A stretch of 19,972 bases of DNA from Stercoripulliclostridium_A sp045535235. GTDB lineage: Bacteria; Bacillota; Clostridia; Christensenellales; DTU072. Shown piece by piece: positions 8,050-16,553 of this stretch (positions are counted from its first letter, which is position 1; every line of letters begins with the position of its first letter). A program made the position numbers and the translations under genes. The DNA lies in the NCBI GenBank assembly GCA_045535235.1, contig JAZSLG010000055.1:1-19972 (forward strand), read 5' to 3'. The notes under the pieces were generated by a model. That model was not told the origin of the DNA. It did no database searches and saw nothing but the letters and a program-made list of their open reading frames with translations.

Positions 8050-9147
8050 ATGAAAGAAATCGATTTGAAGAAGCAAAACAAGATACTATGGGTAGTTATT
8101 AGTTGCGTATTGGTAGTTACCATCGTAACCGGTCTTTCCTTATTCGGCGTTTTTTATTTTAATTACGGTAAAGATTGCGTAGTTGAAGATAGCGCCCAAA
8201 ACGTTATAGTATTAATCGGTGACGGCATGGGTATTAACCATATTAAAACTACCGAGCTATACAACAACGGCTCCATGCTTAACATGAGAAAGTTCCCGGT
8301 AGCCGGCGAAGTTATGACAAGGAGTTATTCTGCAGGCGCAACCGATTCCGCCGCCTCCGCGACAGCTTATGCTACGGGTAGAAAAACTTACAACGGTAGA
8401 CTTTCTTATCTTAATGGTGAAAATCTTCCCACTATTGCGGAAGAAGCCATGCAGAACGGCAAAAAAGTTGGTATAATTTCCACTAAAACGGTAACCGATG
8501 CCACTCCCGCCGCCTTCCTTGCACACAGTGAAAGCCGTAGCAACACCAAGGAAATAGCCACTCAAATAGTCGCAAGTGACGTTGACGTGCTATTTGGTCT
8601 TAATAATAGTGAGCTAAAGGCACTTGCAAGTTCCATACAAACGGATAACCGCGACTATTGCATTAGTTTTGACGAAATCAAATCCTCCACTTCCCAAAAA
8701 ATCTTTGGTCTATTGGACGAGGATATCCCTAACATAGGAATTAACACACTCGCTTCTTTAACCGATATTGCACTTGATAAACTACAAAACGAAAATGGTT
8801 TCTTCCTTATGGTTGAGGGCGGAAAAATAGATTCTTACTCTCATTCCAACGAAATAAACAAAATGATAGACGAGCTTAACGGCTTTGACGCAGCAGTATC
8901 CAGAGCTCTTGCTTGGGCAAAGAAAAACGGCAACACCATGGTAATCGTACTAGCCGACCACGAAACCGGCAATCTTAAAATTCCCGCAGAAGCAACTGCC
9001 GATCAAATTTCAAACGACTGGTTCCATAGCACTGGTCATACTTCGCAAAACATCCACTATTTTGCATACGGCGTGGGTTCCGATAAGATTCCTGATCTTA
9101 TTGATAATACCGACGTGTATGACATTATTAAACAGTTACTATTCTAG
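8050..9147 (+). CDS. Membrane-anchored alkaline phosphatase (PhoA family)
   Basis: A 365-residue metal-dependent phosphomonoesterase. Residues about 12-36 are a hydrophobic segment with no clear cleavage site, so it is probably anchored with the catalytic domain outside. All main catalytic positions of E. coli PhoA have counterparts: D58 (IGDGMG), nucleophile S100 (TDSAASATAYATG), T152 and R163 (TDATPAAFLAHSESR), E256, D261 and H265 (VEGGKIDSYSHSNE), D303 and H304 (ADHETG), and H330 (GHTS). The family hydrolyses phosphate monoesters with two Zn and one Mg and releases phosphate. The start at 8050 is chosen over an in-frame TTG at 8023 because TAGGAG (8039-8044) lies just upstream and the TTG overlaps the previous gene. 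It begins 8 bases after the acetyltransferase stop, so the two are co-transcribed. No Pho-box was recognised. Confidence 0.93.
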   Translation: MKEIDLKKQNKILWVVISCVLVVTIVTGLSLFGVFYFNYGKDCVVEDSAQNVIVLIGDGMGINHIKTTELYNNGSMLNMRKFPVAGEVMTRSYSAGATDSAASATAYATGRKTYNGRLSYLNGENLPTIAEEAMQNGKKVGIISTKTVTDATPAAFLAHSESRSNTKEIATQIVASDVDVLFGLNNSELKALASSIQTDNRDYCISFDEIKSSTSQKIFGLLDEDIPNIGINTLASLTDIALDKLQNENGFFLMVEGGKIDSYSHSNEINKMIDELNGFDAAVSRALAWAKKNGNTMVIVLADHETGNLKIPAEATADQISNDWFHSTGHTSQNIHYFAYGVGSDKIPDLIDNTDVYDIIKQLLF

Positions 9148-9171
9148 ACTACAATAGGAGATCATAAACAA

Positions 9172-10839
9172 ATGGATAAGTTACTTAACATTACGGTTGG
9201 ACAAATGTTAGAGGGTATTGCTTCCAAATATCCTACTAATTTGGCAATCAAGTACATCGAGGTCAACTACAAACGCACTTATTATCAATTTAATGCCGAA
9301 GTTGACGAGTACGCAAGAGGTTTGCTTGGTATGGGTATCAAACCCGGCGACCACGTAGCCGTTTGGGCAACAAACTACCCCGAATGGATGATACTCTTTT
9401 TTGCTACTGCAAAAATTGGTGCGGTATTAGTTACGGTTAATACCAACTATAAAGAAGCAGAACTTGAATATCTACTATCAAACTCCGACAGTAAAGCACT
9501 ATTTATTTGCGATGGTATCAAAGATATCGACTGCGAAAAAATTATATATTCCGTTTGCCCCGAGCTACGTACTAGCAAGCCCGGTGAACTTAACAACGCT
9601 AGATTACCCTTCTTAAAATATGTAGTAAGCTTCGATAACTGGTACGACGGCATGTATCATTGGTCCCAAGTTCCTCACTTTGGCGTTCTTATTAGCGACG
9701 ACGAATTCCAAGCCGTAAAAGACGCTGTTCATCCCGATGACGTTGTTAATATGCAATATACCTCCGGAACGACAGGTTTCCCAAAAGGCGTTATGCTTAC
9801 TCACAACAACATTGTAAACAACGGTCTAGCTATAGGCGACTGCATGAAGTTTACCGAAAATGATAAGCTTTGTATTCCCGTACCTTTCTTCCATTGTTTC
9901 GGCATGGTACTAGCAATCATGGCAAGCGTAACCCACGGCACCGCTATGGTTCCTTTGCTATGGTATACCCCCATGAAAGTTATGCACGCTATCGAGTACG
10001 AAAAATGTACTGCCGTTCATGGCGTTCCCACCATGTATATAAGAATGCTTGAACACCGCGACTTTAACCGCTACGACTTTAGTTCTTTGCGTACCGGTAT
10101 TATGGCTGGTTCCCCCTGTCCTATCAAGGTTATGCAAGACGTTATCGATAAGATGAACATGAAGGAAATCACCATTACTTATGGTCAAACAGAGGCTAGC
10201 CCCGCTTGTACCATGACCACCGTTGACGAGACACTAGAACACCGTGTTGCAACCGTCGGTAAAGAACTCCCCTTCATGGAAACCAAAATCGTTGACGCCG
10301 ATACCGGTGAAGACGTTCCTAACGGCACTCCCGGTGAATTTGTTGTTCGTGGCTATAACGTTATGAAAGGTTACTACAAAATGCCCGAGGCAACCGCGGC
10401 AACAATCGATAAAGACGGTTGGCTACATACCGGTGACATCGCCGTTAAAGACGACGACGGCTACTATAGGATTACCGGTAGATTAAAGGATATGATTATC
10501 CGTGGTGGTGAAAACATCTTCCCCAAAGAAATCGAGGACTTCATCTATACTCACCCCGACGTAGTAGACGTTCAAATAGTTGCGGTTCCCAGTGAAAAAT
10601 ACGGCGAAGAAGCCTATGCATTCGTTACCAAGAGAGAGGGTAGTACCGTTACCGAAAAAGATATCCAAAACTACGTTGCAAACAATATGGCACGTCACAA
10701 GGTTCCTTCCTACGTAGAGTTTATTTCCAAAATGCCCATGACTGCAAGTGGCAAAATTCAAAAATTCGTACTTCGTGATATGGCAAAGAAGACTTTGGGT
10801 ATCGAAAACAACACTTTCGTATTCAAAGACACCAAATAA
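9172..10839 (+). CDS. AMP-forming acyl-CoA synthetase (fatty acid-CoA ligase-like)
   Basis: A 555-residue member of the ANL superfamily that activates a carboxylic acid with ATP to an acyl-adenylate and then transfers it to CoA. Visible motifs: the P-loop-like YTSGTTGFPKGV (196-207); ITYGQTEASP near the middle, the acyl/AMP site; GWLHTGDIA with D422; GRLKDMIIRGGENIFPKEIE from G436, with R437 and the hinge; and TASGKIQ with K528, the lysine needed for adenylation. Length and motif order match medium- and long-chain fatty acyl-CoA synthetases of the FadD/YngI type, but the acyl chain cannot be fixed from sequence. No signal peptide, so cytoplasmic. AGGAG (9156-9160) lies 11 bases before the ATG and the gap to the phosphatase is 24 bases, so this is the third gene of the operon, ending at a strong terminator. 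Confidence 0.92.
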   Translation: MDKLLNITVGQMLEGIASKYPTNLAIKYIEVNYKRTYYQFNAEVDEYARGLLGMGIKPGDHVAVWATNYPEWMILFFATAKIGAVLVTVNTNYKEAELEYLLSNSDSKALFICDGIKDIDCEKIIYSVCPELRTSKPGELNNARLPFLKYVVSFDNWYDGMYHWSQVPHFGVLISDDEFQAVKDAVHPDDVVNMQYTSGTTGFPKGVMLTHNNIVNNGLAIGDCMKFTENDKLCIPVPFFHCFGMVLAIMASVTHGTAMVPLLWYTPMKVMHAIEYEKCTAVHGVPTMYIRMLEHRDFNRYDFSSLRTGIMAGSPCPIKVMQDVIDKMNMKEITITYGQTEASPACTMTTVDETLEHRVATVGKELPFMETKIVDADTGEDVPNGTPGEFVVRGYNVMKGYYKMPEATAATIDKDGWLHTGDIAVKDDDGYYRITGRLKDMIIRGGENIFPKEIEDFIYTHPDVVDVQIVAVPSEKYGEEAYAFVTKREGSTVTEKDIQNYVANNMARHKVPSYVEFISKMPMTASGKIQKFVLRDMAKKTLGIENNTFVFKDTK

Positions 10840-10845
10840 TGACAC

Positions 10846-10857
10846 GCAAAATTTTGC
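10846..10857. repeat. 12-bp perfect palindrome in the convergent intergenic region
   Basis: GCAAAATTTTGC lies 7 bases after the acyl-CoA synthetase stop. It is a perfect palindrome with no loop. On the minus strand it falls in the T-rich tail just past the shared terminator. It may be chance or a small protein-binding site. Confidence 0.4.
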
Positions 10858-10861
10858 AAAG

Positions 10862-10889
10862 AAAAAGGGAACTCAACGTTCCCTTTTTT
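10862..10889. terminator. Bidirectional Rho-independent terminator between convergent operons
   Basis: GGGAAC (10867-10872) pairs with GTTCCC (10878-10883) around a 5-base TCAAC loop. The stem is extended by A's at 10862-10866 pairing with T's at 10884-10888. A T-run follows on the plus strand, and on the minus strand the A-run reads as TTTTTC. It lies between the stop of the acyl-CoA synthetase (10839) and the stop of the GH13 gene (10912), so it can end both transcripts. Confidence 0.85.
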
Positions 10890-10911
10890 GTTTTAATTAA
10901 AAATAATCTTA

Positions 10912-12621
10912 CTATCTTTTTTCAATCTTGAAGCTTTCTTTTTGTAAATCTACGGTAAGATAATAATCCCCTCTTTTTATTTCCACAATGCCTTTGAGGG
11001 CGTTGATTTCACAGTCTTCAAGCCCGAACTCCTTGTGTATTTCTCCTAGCATTTGGTAATGTGCCAGTAGCTCCAAATTGGGATTATCCCATGCGTAAGG
11101 ACGTCGGTTAATGGGGTCTTCAAAGCCATCCATTCCTATTTCATCACCATAATAAACCGTAGGAACACCGGGAAGGAAAAATTGTAAAGCCGAAGCAAGT
11201 TTTACTCTCCTAATGCCCTTTTCATATTCTTCTTGGGTTAGTACGTAATCCAACTTCTCTTGTTTAGTCGCAGGAATTTTCACCTCGGCTAGCACGTTCA
11301 AAATTCTTATAGTATCGTGGGTTCCAACTAGCCCCATACAGCAGTCAAGAGCTTGCTTAGGATAGTTCTCCATAATATCGTAAACGGCATTTTTGAAAGC
11401 TATACCGTCCTTCTTAAGTATGGCTTCAATAATAGCGGTGCGGAAAGGATAATTCATAACTCCGTCCAACTCTTTACCCAAGAAATAGGTGCGTTTTTCT
11501 CCGTAACTTTCCTTGGTACTTGCATCCTCCCAAACCTCTCCGATTACGGCAATTTCGTCGTCCACGTGCTTTGCCGATTGTCTAATTGCCCTAACGAATG
11601 GTGTAGAAAGTTCGTCAACGACGTCCAAACGCCACCCCTTAACGCCAAGTGTAGTCCATTTTTCGATAACTCCACCCTCACCTGCTATGAAATCTTGGAA
11701 AGTCTTTGCCTTTCGAGAAACGGTAGGGACTACCGTACAACCCCACCAACAATCGTAAACCTCGGGAAAGTCTTGGAAAGTAAACCAGTCGTAATACTTG
11801 CTATCCTTGGATTGGTAAGCGCCCTTTTCGGGATAGGTATCAAACTTGTTAAAATATATTGAATCTGCACCGGTATGATTAAAAACGCCATCTAATATGA
11901 TGCTAATACCGTATTTTTCAGCTTCATCTATGAGTGCCTTAAAGTCCTTTTCGCTACCAAAAAGCCTATCAATTTTCGTGTAGTCCGCAGTATCGTAACG
12001 GTGATTGGAATAGGACTCGAAAATTGGAGAAAAGTAGATGCAGGTTATTCCTAGCTTTTGTAGGTATGGCAACTTTTCCATAACGCCACGAGCATTACCA
12101 CCGTAAAAATCGTTAGCGCGATAAACCCCGTCTGCATCAACTATCGTAAGGGGCTCGTTCCATTCTTTGAAGGGACCTTTTACCGGACGAACACCATCCT
12201 CCTCCCTATTAAATCTATCGGGGAAAATGTGATATATGACACCGCCTTTTAGCCATTTGGGTGTGGTGAAAGAGTTGTCGTAGCAAGTTAGTTGCCACTC
12301 GGGCAACCAGTCGCCTATTACAGCTTTACCGCTTTCCTCTTTACCCACGAACAAAATGCCTTTGGGCGTAATAATTTCGAACCTGTAAAAATATATTCCT
12401 GCGTTTGGTAAAATAAATTCTAGTTTATAGTCGTCGTATGCTTTATCACTACCGGCGTAATGCATGTCCAGTTTCCAAGTCTTTTCACCGCGCACAACCA
12501 AAACTACCCCAATGGCACCAAGCGTTTTTTCCACGGGGAATAAAAGGCGCACCCTTTGGTGGGTTGCTACCGCACCAAAGGGTGTTTTGTAAGTTGTATT
12601 ACGAGAATCAAATTTAAGCAT
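10912..12621 (-). CDS. GH13 alpha-glucan hydrolase, neopullulanase/cyclomaltodextrinase-like
   Basis: A 569-residue glycoside hydrolase family 13 enzyme. Residues about 1-125 look like a beta-sandwich N-terminal domain of the CBM34 kind. The (beta/alpha)8 barrel starts near VIYHIFPDRFNR and has DFYGGNARGV, DGVFNHTG (conserved region I), GWRLDVVDEL with nucleophile D333, VIGEVWED with acid/base E362, and GTHDT with H435 and D436. Family members hydrolyse alpha-1,4 and some alpha-1,6 links in maltodextrins, pullulan or cyclodextrins. With no signal peptide it should act in the cytoplasm on dextrins left by the phosphorylase. It begins 18 bases after glgP, last gene of the glycogen operon. Its ribosome binding site is weak (AGGAT about 15 bases upstream), so reading may depend on upstream translation. 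The exact specificity is not certain. Confidence 0.9.
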   Translation of the reverse strand: MLKFDSRNTTYKTPFGAVATHQRVRLLFPVEKTLGAIGVVLVVRGEKTWKLDMHYAGSDKAYDDYKLEFILPNAGIYFYRFEIITPKGILFVGKEESGKAVIGDWLPEWQLTCYDNSFTTPKWLKGGVIYHIFPDRFNREEDGVRPVKGPFKEWNEPLTIVDADGVYRANDFYGGNARGVMEKLPYLQKLGITCIYFSPIFESYSNHRYDTADYTKIDRLFGSEKDFKALIDEAEKYGISIILDGVFNHTGADSIYFNKFDTYPEKGAYQSKDSKYYDWFTFQDFPEVYDCWWGCTVVPTVSRKAKTFQDFIAGEGGVIEKWTTLGVKGWRLDVVDELSTPFVRAIRQSAKHVDDEIAVIGEVWEDASTKESYGEKRTYFLGKELDGVMNYPFRTAIIEAILKKDGIAFKNAVYDIMENYPKQALDCCMGLVGTHDTIRILNVLAEVKIPATKQEKLDYVLTQEEYEKGIRRVKLASALQFFLPGVPTVYYGDEIGMDGFEDPINRRPYAWDNPNLELLAHYQMLGEIHKEFGLEDCEINALKGIVEIKRGDYYLTVDLQKESFKIEKR

Positions 12622-12639
12622 TTGTTAATTTAAGGTATC

Positions 12640-15054
12640 CTATTTAACGCTTTTAAGACCCCAAATGCGCTTTGCATATTCATCTACGCTACGATCTGCG
12701 GCAAAGAATCCTGCTTTAGCAGTATTAACCAAACTCATCTTTTGGAAACGATATTTGTCTTTGTAAGTGCTATCTACTCTTGCTTGAGCGTCAACGTAGG
12801 AGCCAAAGTCGGCTAGTACCATATAGGGGTCTGCACCGCCACGAGCGCGAGTGAGATTGTCGGCAAGTTCACTAAAGCTTACGCCACCAATACCTACGCG
12901 CAATTGGTCGATAATTTGCTTAATGCGAATGTCTTTGGAATAGTATTCGGTAGGATTATAGTGAGCGCGCAACTTTTCCACTTCCTCGGTAAGAAGACCA
13001 AATATAAAGATATTTTCGTCGCCTACTCTCTCATGGATTTCCACGTTTGCGCCGTCCATAGTACCAAGTGTTACTGCACCGTTAATCATAAACTTCATGT
13101 TACCGGTACCGCTTGCTTCCTTACCTGCAGTAGAAATTTGTTCACTGATTTCAGCAGCGGGCATAATGATTTCGGCAAGAGAAACACGGTAATTTTCTAG
13201 GAATACTACTTTGAGTTTACCTTTAATGGACTTGTCGTTATTAACCACTTCACCAATCATGTAAATTAGGCGCATGATAAGTTTAGCAATATAATAACTG
13301 CTTGCAGCTTTTGCTCCAAATATGAAAGTTCTGGGAGTAATATCCAAGTCTGGATTTTCCTTCAAACGATTGTATAGGTACAAAATTTGTAGTGCGTTAA
13401 GAAGTTGACGTTTGTACTCGTGCAATCTCTTTACTTGAACGTCGAATATCGAGTTGGGGTCGAGGATGACGTTATTAGATTTTTTGACGTACTCTGCAAG
13501 ACGTTCTTTATTCTTAAGTTTGATTTCCGCCCATCTATCAAGGACCTGAACGTTACCTTGATATTTCATTAGGTTTTCAAGTTCGCTTGCATCTTTTAGG
13601 AACTTGTCGCCTATTAATTCTTTCAAATAAGCGGTTAGTAAAGGATTAGCTTCGGCAAGCCAACGGCGGTGAGTTATACCGTTAGTAACGTTAGTGAACT
13701 TTTGGGGTGCAACCTTGTAGTAATCGGAGAATACGTCGTTCTTCAAAATATCGCTGTGGAGTTGTGAAACGCCGTTTACGGTATGAGAAGCAACCAAGCA
13801 AAGGTTTGCCATGCGGATTTCAAAATCACTCAAAATTGCATTATTAGCAATCCTATTCCAATCGCCGGGGAAAATATTCCAAAGGTCGGCACAATAACGT
13901 TGGTTAATTTCCTTAATGATTTGGTAAATTCTTGGTAGCAAGCTCATGAATAAGCTTTGAGGCCATTTTTCAAGTGCTTCTTGCATAACGGTATGGTTGG
14001 TGTAAGAAATAACCTCGGTAACCGTTTTCCAAGCGTCGTCCCAAGAATATCCGTAATCGTCAAGGAGTATTCTCATGAGTTCGGGAATACAAAGGGTGGG
14101 GTGGGTATCGTTAATGTGAATTGCCACCTTCTCGGATAGATTTGATAAATCTTTATTAGCAATAAGATGCTTTTTGATAATAGATTGAATGGAAGCCGAT
14201 ACGAAGAAATATTGTTGCTTTAGTCTTAACGATTTACCCTCGGTGTGGTTATCTGCGGGATAAAGAACTTTACTGATAGCTTCTGCCATAGCCTTTGCCT
14301 CGATAGCCTTAACGTATTCACCACGAGAGAACATTTGCATATCGAGTTCAACGGGAGCCTTTGCACTCCACAAGCGGAGAACGTTTACCGCTTCGGAATC
14401 GTATCCCGAAATATTCATATCGTAGGGTACTGCCAAAATGGTAGTATGGTCCTTTTGCTCGCAAATAAGTCTACCGTTTTCCCATCTTTCGTCAATATGT
14501 CCGCCGAATTTAACTTCAAAGACCTCGCTTCTCTTGTTAAACCAAACGTCGCCTTGTTCAAGCCATCTATCGGGCATTTCCATTTGCCAACCATCAACTA
14601 TCTTTTGCTCAAAGATACCGTAGTCGTAACGAATAGAAAATCCACCTGCAGGGTAACCTAGGGCGGTTAGAGAGTCCATATATGCGGCGGCAAGTCTACC
14701 AAGACCGCCGTTGCCAAGACCGGCATCGGGCTCAACTGCGATAATCTTTTCGATATCAAAGCCAAGCTCTTTCATAACCTCGGTTGCATCGTCAAGAATA
14801 CCCATATTATAAAGATGGTTGCGTAGTGATCTGCCTAGCAAGAATTCCATGGACATGTAATATACTTGCTTGTAACCTTCATTACGTACCTTTGTTTTGT
14901 ATTCAACGCGCTTTTGAGTGAGTAAATCTTTGATTACCAAACTCAAAGCTCTAAACATGGTGGTTTCGGAAGCCTCGTCGTATCTTATACCAAAGTTTTT
15001 GGCAAGTTTAAGTTCGACGAGTTCACGGAGCTGTGTTTTACTTACGTTTGTCAT
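12640..15054 (-). CDS. glgP: Glycogen/maltodextrin phosphorylase
   Basis: An 804-residue alpha-glucan phosphorylase that cleaves terminal alpha-1,4-linked glucose with phosphate and yields glucose-1-phosphate. The length is typical for the GT35 family. The N-terminal half has YYMSMEFLLGRSLRNHLYN and EPDAGLGNGGLGRLAAAYMDS. The pyridoxal-phosphate site is EASGTGNMKFMINGA, with the Schiff-base lysine at K654, followed by TLGTMDGANVEI. The start is supported by AGGAGG 4 bases upstream (15059-15064). It lies 31 bases after glgA. Placed between the biosynthetic genes and the GH13 hydrolase, it supplies the breakdown arm of the same operon. The product is clear. Confidence 0.97.
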   Translation of the reverse strand: MTNVSKTQLRELVELKLAKNFGIRYDEASETTMFRALSLVIKDLLTQKRVEYKTKVRNEGYKQVYYMSMEFLLGRSLRNHLYNMGILDDATEVMKELGFDIEKIIAVEPDAGLGNGGLGRLAAAYMDSLTALGYPAGGFSIRYDYGIFEQKIVDGWQMEMPDRWLEQGDVWFNKRSEVFEVKFGGHIDERWENGRLICEQKDHTTILAVPYDMNISGYDSEAVNVLRLWSAKAPVELDMQMFSRGEYVKAIEAKAMAEAISKVLYPADNHTEGKSLRLKQQYFFVSASIQSIIKKHLIANKDLSNLSEKVAIHINDTHPTLCIPELMRILLDDYGYSWDDAWKTVTEVISYTNHTVMQEALEKWPQSLFMSLLPRIYQIIKEINQRYCADLWNIFPGDWNRIANNAILSDFEIRMANLCLVASHTVNGVSQLHSDILKNDVFSDYYKVAPQKFTNVTNGITHRRWLAEANPLLTAYLKELIGDKFLKDASELENLMKYQGNVQVLDRWAEIKLKNKERLAEYVKKSNNVILDPNSIFDVQVKRLHEYKRQLLNALQILYLYNRLKENPDLDITPRTFIFGAKAASSYYIAKLIMRLIYMIGEVVNNDKSIKGKLKVVFLENYRVSLAEIIMPAAEISEQISTAGKEASGTGNMKFMINGAVTLGTMDGANVEIHERVGDENIFIFGLLTEEVEKLRAHYNPTEYYSKDIRIKQIIDQLRVGIGGVSFSELADNLTRARGGADPYMVLADFGSYVDAQARVDSTYKDKYRFQKMSLVNTAKAGFFAADRSVDEYAKRIWGLKSVK

Positions 15055-15085
15055 TTAGCCTCCTAATTTTGCTACTGTATGTGTA

Positions 15086-16504
15086 TTAAAGTGATTCGTA
15101 TAATTCAATGTATTGTTTTGCTGATTTTTTCCAGCTAAAGTCCTCTTTCATAGCGTTCTTAACTACGCCGTTTCTCCAAAGCTTAGAGTCGCCGTAGCAC
15201 TCTAGCGCACGATTGATAGCGTCTAACATATCGTGTGCGTTGTAGCTCTTAAAAGTGAAACCTACGCCGGTGCCATCCTCAGGATTAAAGGGTATAACGG
15301 TATCCTTTAGTCCACCGGTTTCTCTTACTACCGGAATACTGCCGTAACGCATTGCTATCATTTGAGATAATCCGCAAGGCTCAAACTTGGAGGGCATTAG
15401 GAATACGTCGCTTGCACCGTAAATCTTGGAAGCAATATCTCCCGAGAAATATATAGCGGTTGCAAGCTTAGTAGGATATTGTTTTGCAACCTCTTGAAGA
15501 GCGTTTTCAAACTTCCAATCACCCGTACCGAGTACGACAAGTTGAACGTCCTTTTCCAAAATCTCGTGGATTACTGCAAGAACAAGGTCAATACCCTTTT
15601 GAGTGGTAAGGCGAGTTACCATACCGATTAAGGGTTTATCGCATACGGGAAGCCCCATTAGCTCTTGTAGTCCGTGTTTATTAACCGCTTTTTGTCCGTA
15701 GGAACGATATTCGTAGTTCTTAAATAACGCCTTGTCAGTCTTGGGATTGTAAAGATTTACGTCTATACCGTTAACGATACCGGAAAGCTTAAACTTTCTT
15801 TGTTCTAGTATAGCATCTAGACCGTAGCTGTAGAACTTGTCCAAAATCTCGGTTGCGTAGGTGGGAGAAACAGTAACGACTTTGTTACTTGCCTCAATAC
15901 CCGCTTTTAGCATATTTGCGTCGTTTCGGTACTCAGCAATAGAACTATAGGATGCCGGAATGCCAAATACGTCGCCAATAACGCCTTTATCCATACAACC
16001 TTGGAACTCTATGTTATGGATAGCAAGAACGGTCTTCATATTCTTGTAAGGCTCTTTGTCACGATAGAAGCAATCCAAGAAAAGAGGTGCAAGCGAGGTT
16101 TGCCAGTCGTTAACGTGAAGCACGTCGGGAAAATAACCGATTAACGGCATTACTTCCAAAATTGCTTTTGAGAAGTAAGCAAATCTTTCACCGTCGTCAA
16201 AGTGTCCGTATAAACCTTTGCGCTTAAAATAAAACTCGTTGTCGATAAAATAATAACTTACTCCGTCAACAGCACTCTTAAATACGCCTACGTATTGATT
16301 ACGCCAGGCAAGGGAAAGAGTAGTTGAACCAACGAATTGCAAACTGTTGCGATATTCTGCCTTCATATCTTGGTAAAGGGGAAGAATAACTGCACACTCT
16401 ACTCCGTTGGCTTGGAGTGCTTTGGGCAAAGCCCCTGCTACGTCGCCTAGTCCGCCAGTTCTAATAAAAGGGGCGGCTTCTGCTGCGGCAAATAGTACTT
16501 TCAT
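15086..16504 (-). CDS. glgA: Glycogen synthase (ADP-glucose-dependent, GT5)
   Basis: A 472-residue enzyme that adds glucose from ADP-glucose to the non-reducing end of an alpha-1,4-glucan. The N-terminal nucleotide-sugar motif is R15-T-G-G-L in PFIRTGGLGDVAGALPKAL, with arginine where E. coli GlgA has K15 (KTGGL). The C-terminal Rossmann domain has FEPCGLSQMIAMRYG with E375, the conserved E-x-P-C-G-L-type glutamate, then RETGGLKDT. The length is normal for the family. AAGGAGA (16511-16517) precedes the ATG. It is fourth in the operon, 49 bases after glgD, and that gap contains a strong hairpin. Assignment is firm. Confidence 0.97.
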   Translation of the reverse strand: MKVLFAAAEAAPFIRTGGLGDVAGALPKALQANGVECAVILPLYQDMKAEYRNSLQFVGSTTLSLAWRNQYVGVFKSAVDGVSYYFIDNEFYFKRKGLYGHFDDGERFAYFSKAILEVMPLIGYFPDVLHVNDWQTSLAPLFLDCFYRDKEPYKNMKTVLAIHNIEFQGCMDKGVIGDVFGIPASYSSIAEYRNDANMLKAGIEASNKVVTVSPTYATEILDKFYSYGLDAILEQRKFKLSGIVNGIDVNLYNPKTDKALFKNYEYRSYGQKAVNKHGLQELMGLPVCDKPLIGMVTRLTTQKGIDLVLAVIHEILEKDVQLVVLGTGDWKFENALQEVAKQYPTKLATAIYFSGDIASKIYGASDVFLMPSKFEPCGLSQMIAMRYGSIPVVRETGGLKDTVIPFNPEDGTGVGFTFKSYNAHDMLDAINRALECYGDSKLWRNGVVKNAMKEDFSWKKSAKQYIELYESL

Positions 16505-16523
16505 AATATATCTCCTTAATTTT

Positions 16524-16547
16524 CCAACCTACGTGAACGTAGGTTGG
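16524..16547. repeat. Perfect inverted repeat (hairpin) between glgD and glgA
   Basis: CCAACCTACG, loop TGAA, CGTAGGTTGG: a 10-bp perfect stem with a 4-base loop that takes up half the glgD-glgA gap. On the operon (minus) strand it is followed by AAAATTAAGGAGA, not a T-run, so it is not a standard terminator for this operon. It ends 6 bases before the glgA Shine-Dalgarno sequence. It could stabilise or mark processing of the mRNA, or tune glgA translation. Confidence 0.8.
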
Positions 16548-16553
16548 TTTTAA

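Noticed and set aside
10483..10845. A 120-codon minus-strand frame overlapping the acyl-CoA synthetase gene
   Set aside because: It is antisense to conserved ANL motifs and has no recognisable features of its own.
14245..14661. A 138-codon plus-strand frame within glgP
   Set aside because: It is antisense to conserved phosphorylase sequence and shows no ribosome binding site or domain.
16524..16547. Hairpin read as an intrinsic terminator after glgD
   Set aside because: On the operon strand it is followed by AAAATTAAGG, not a T-run. The T-rich side is on the opposite strand, where no gene ends here.
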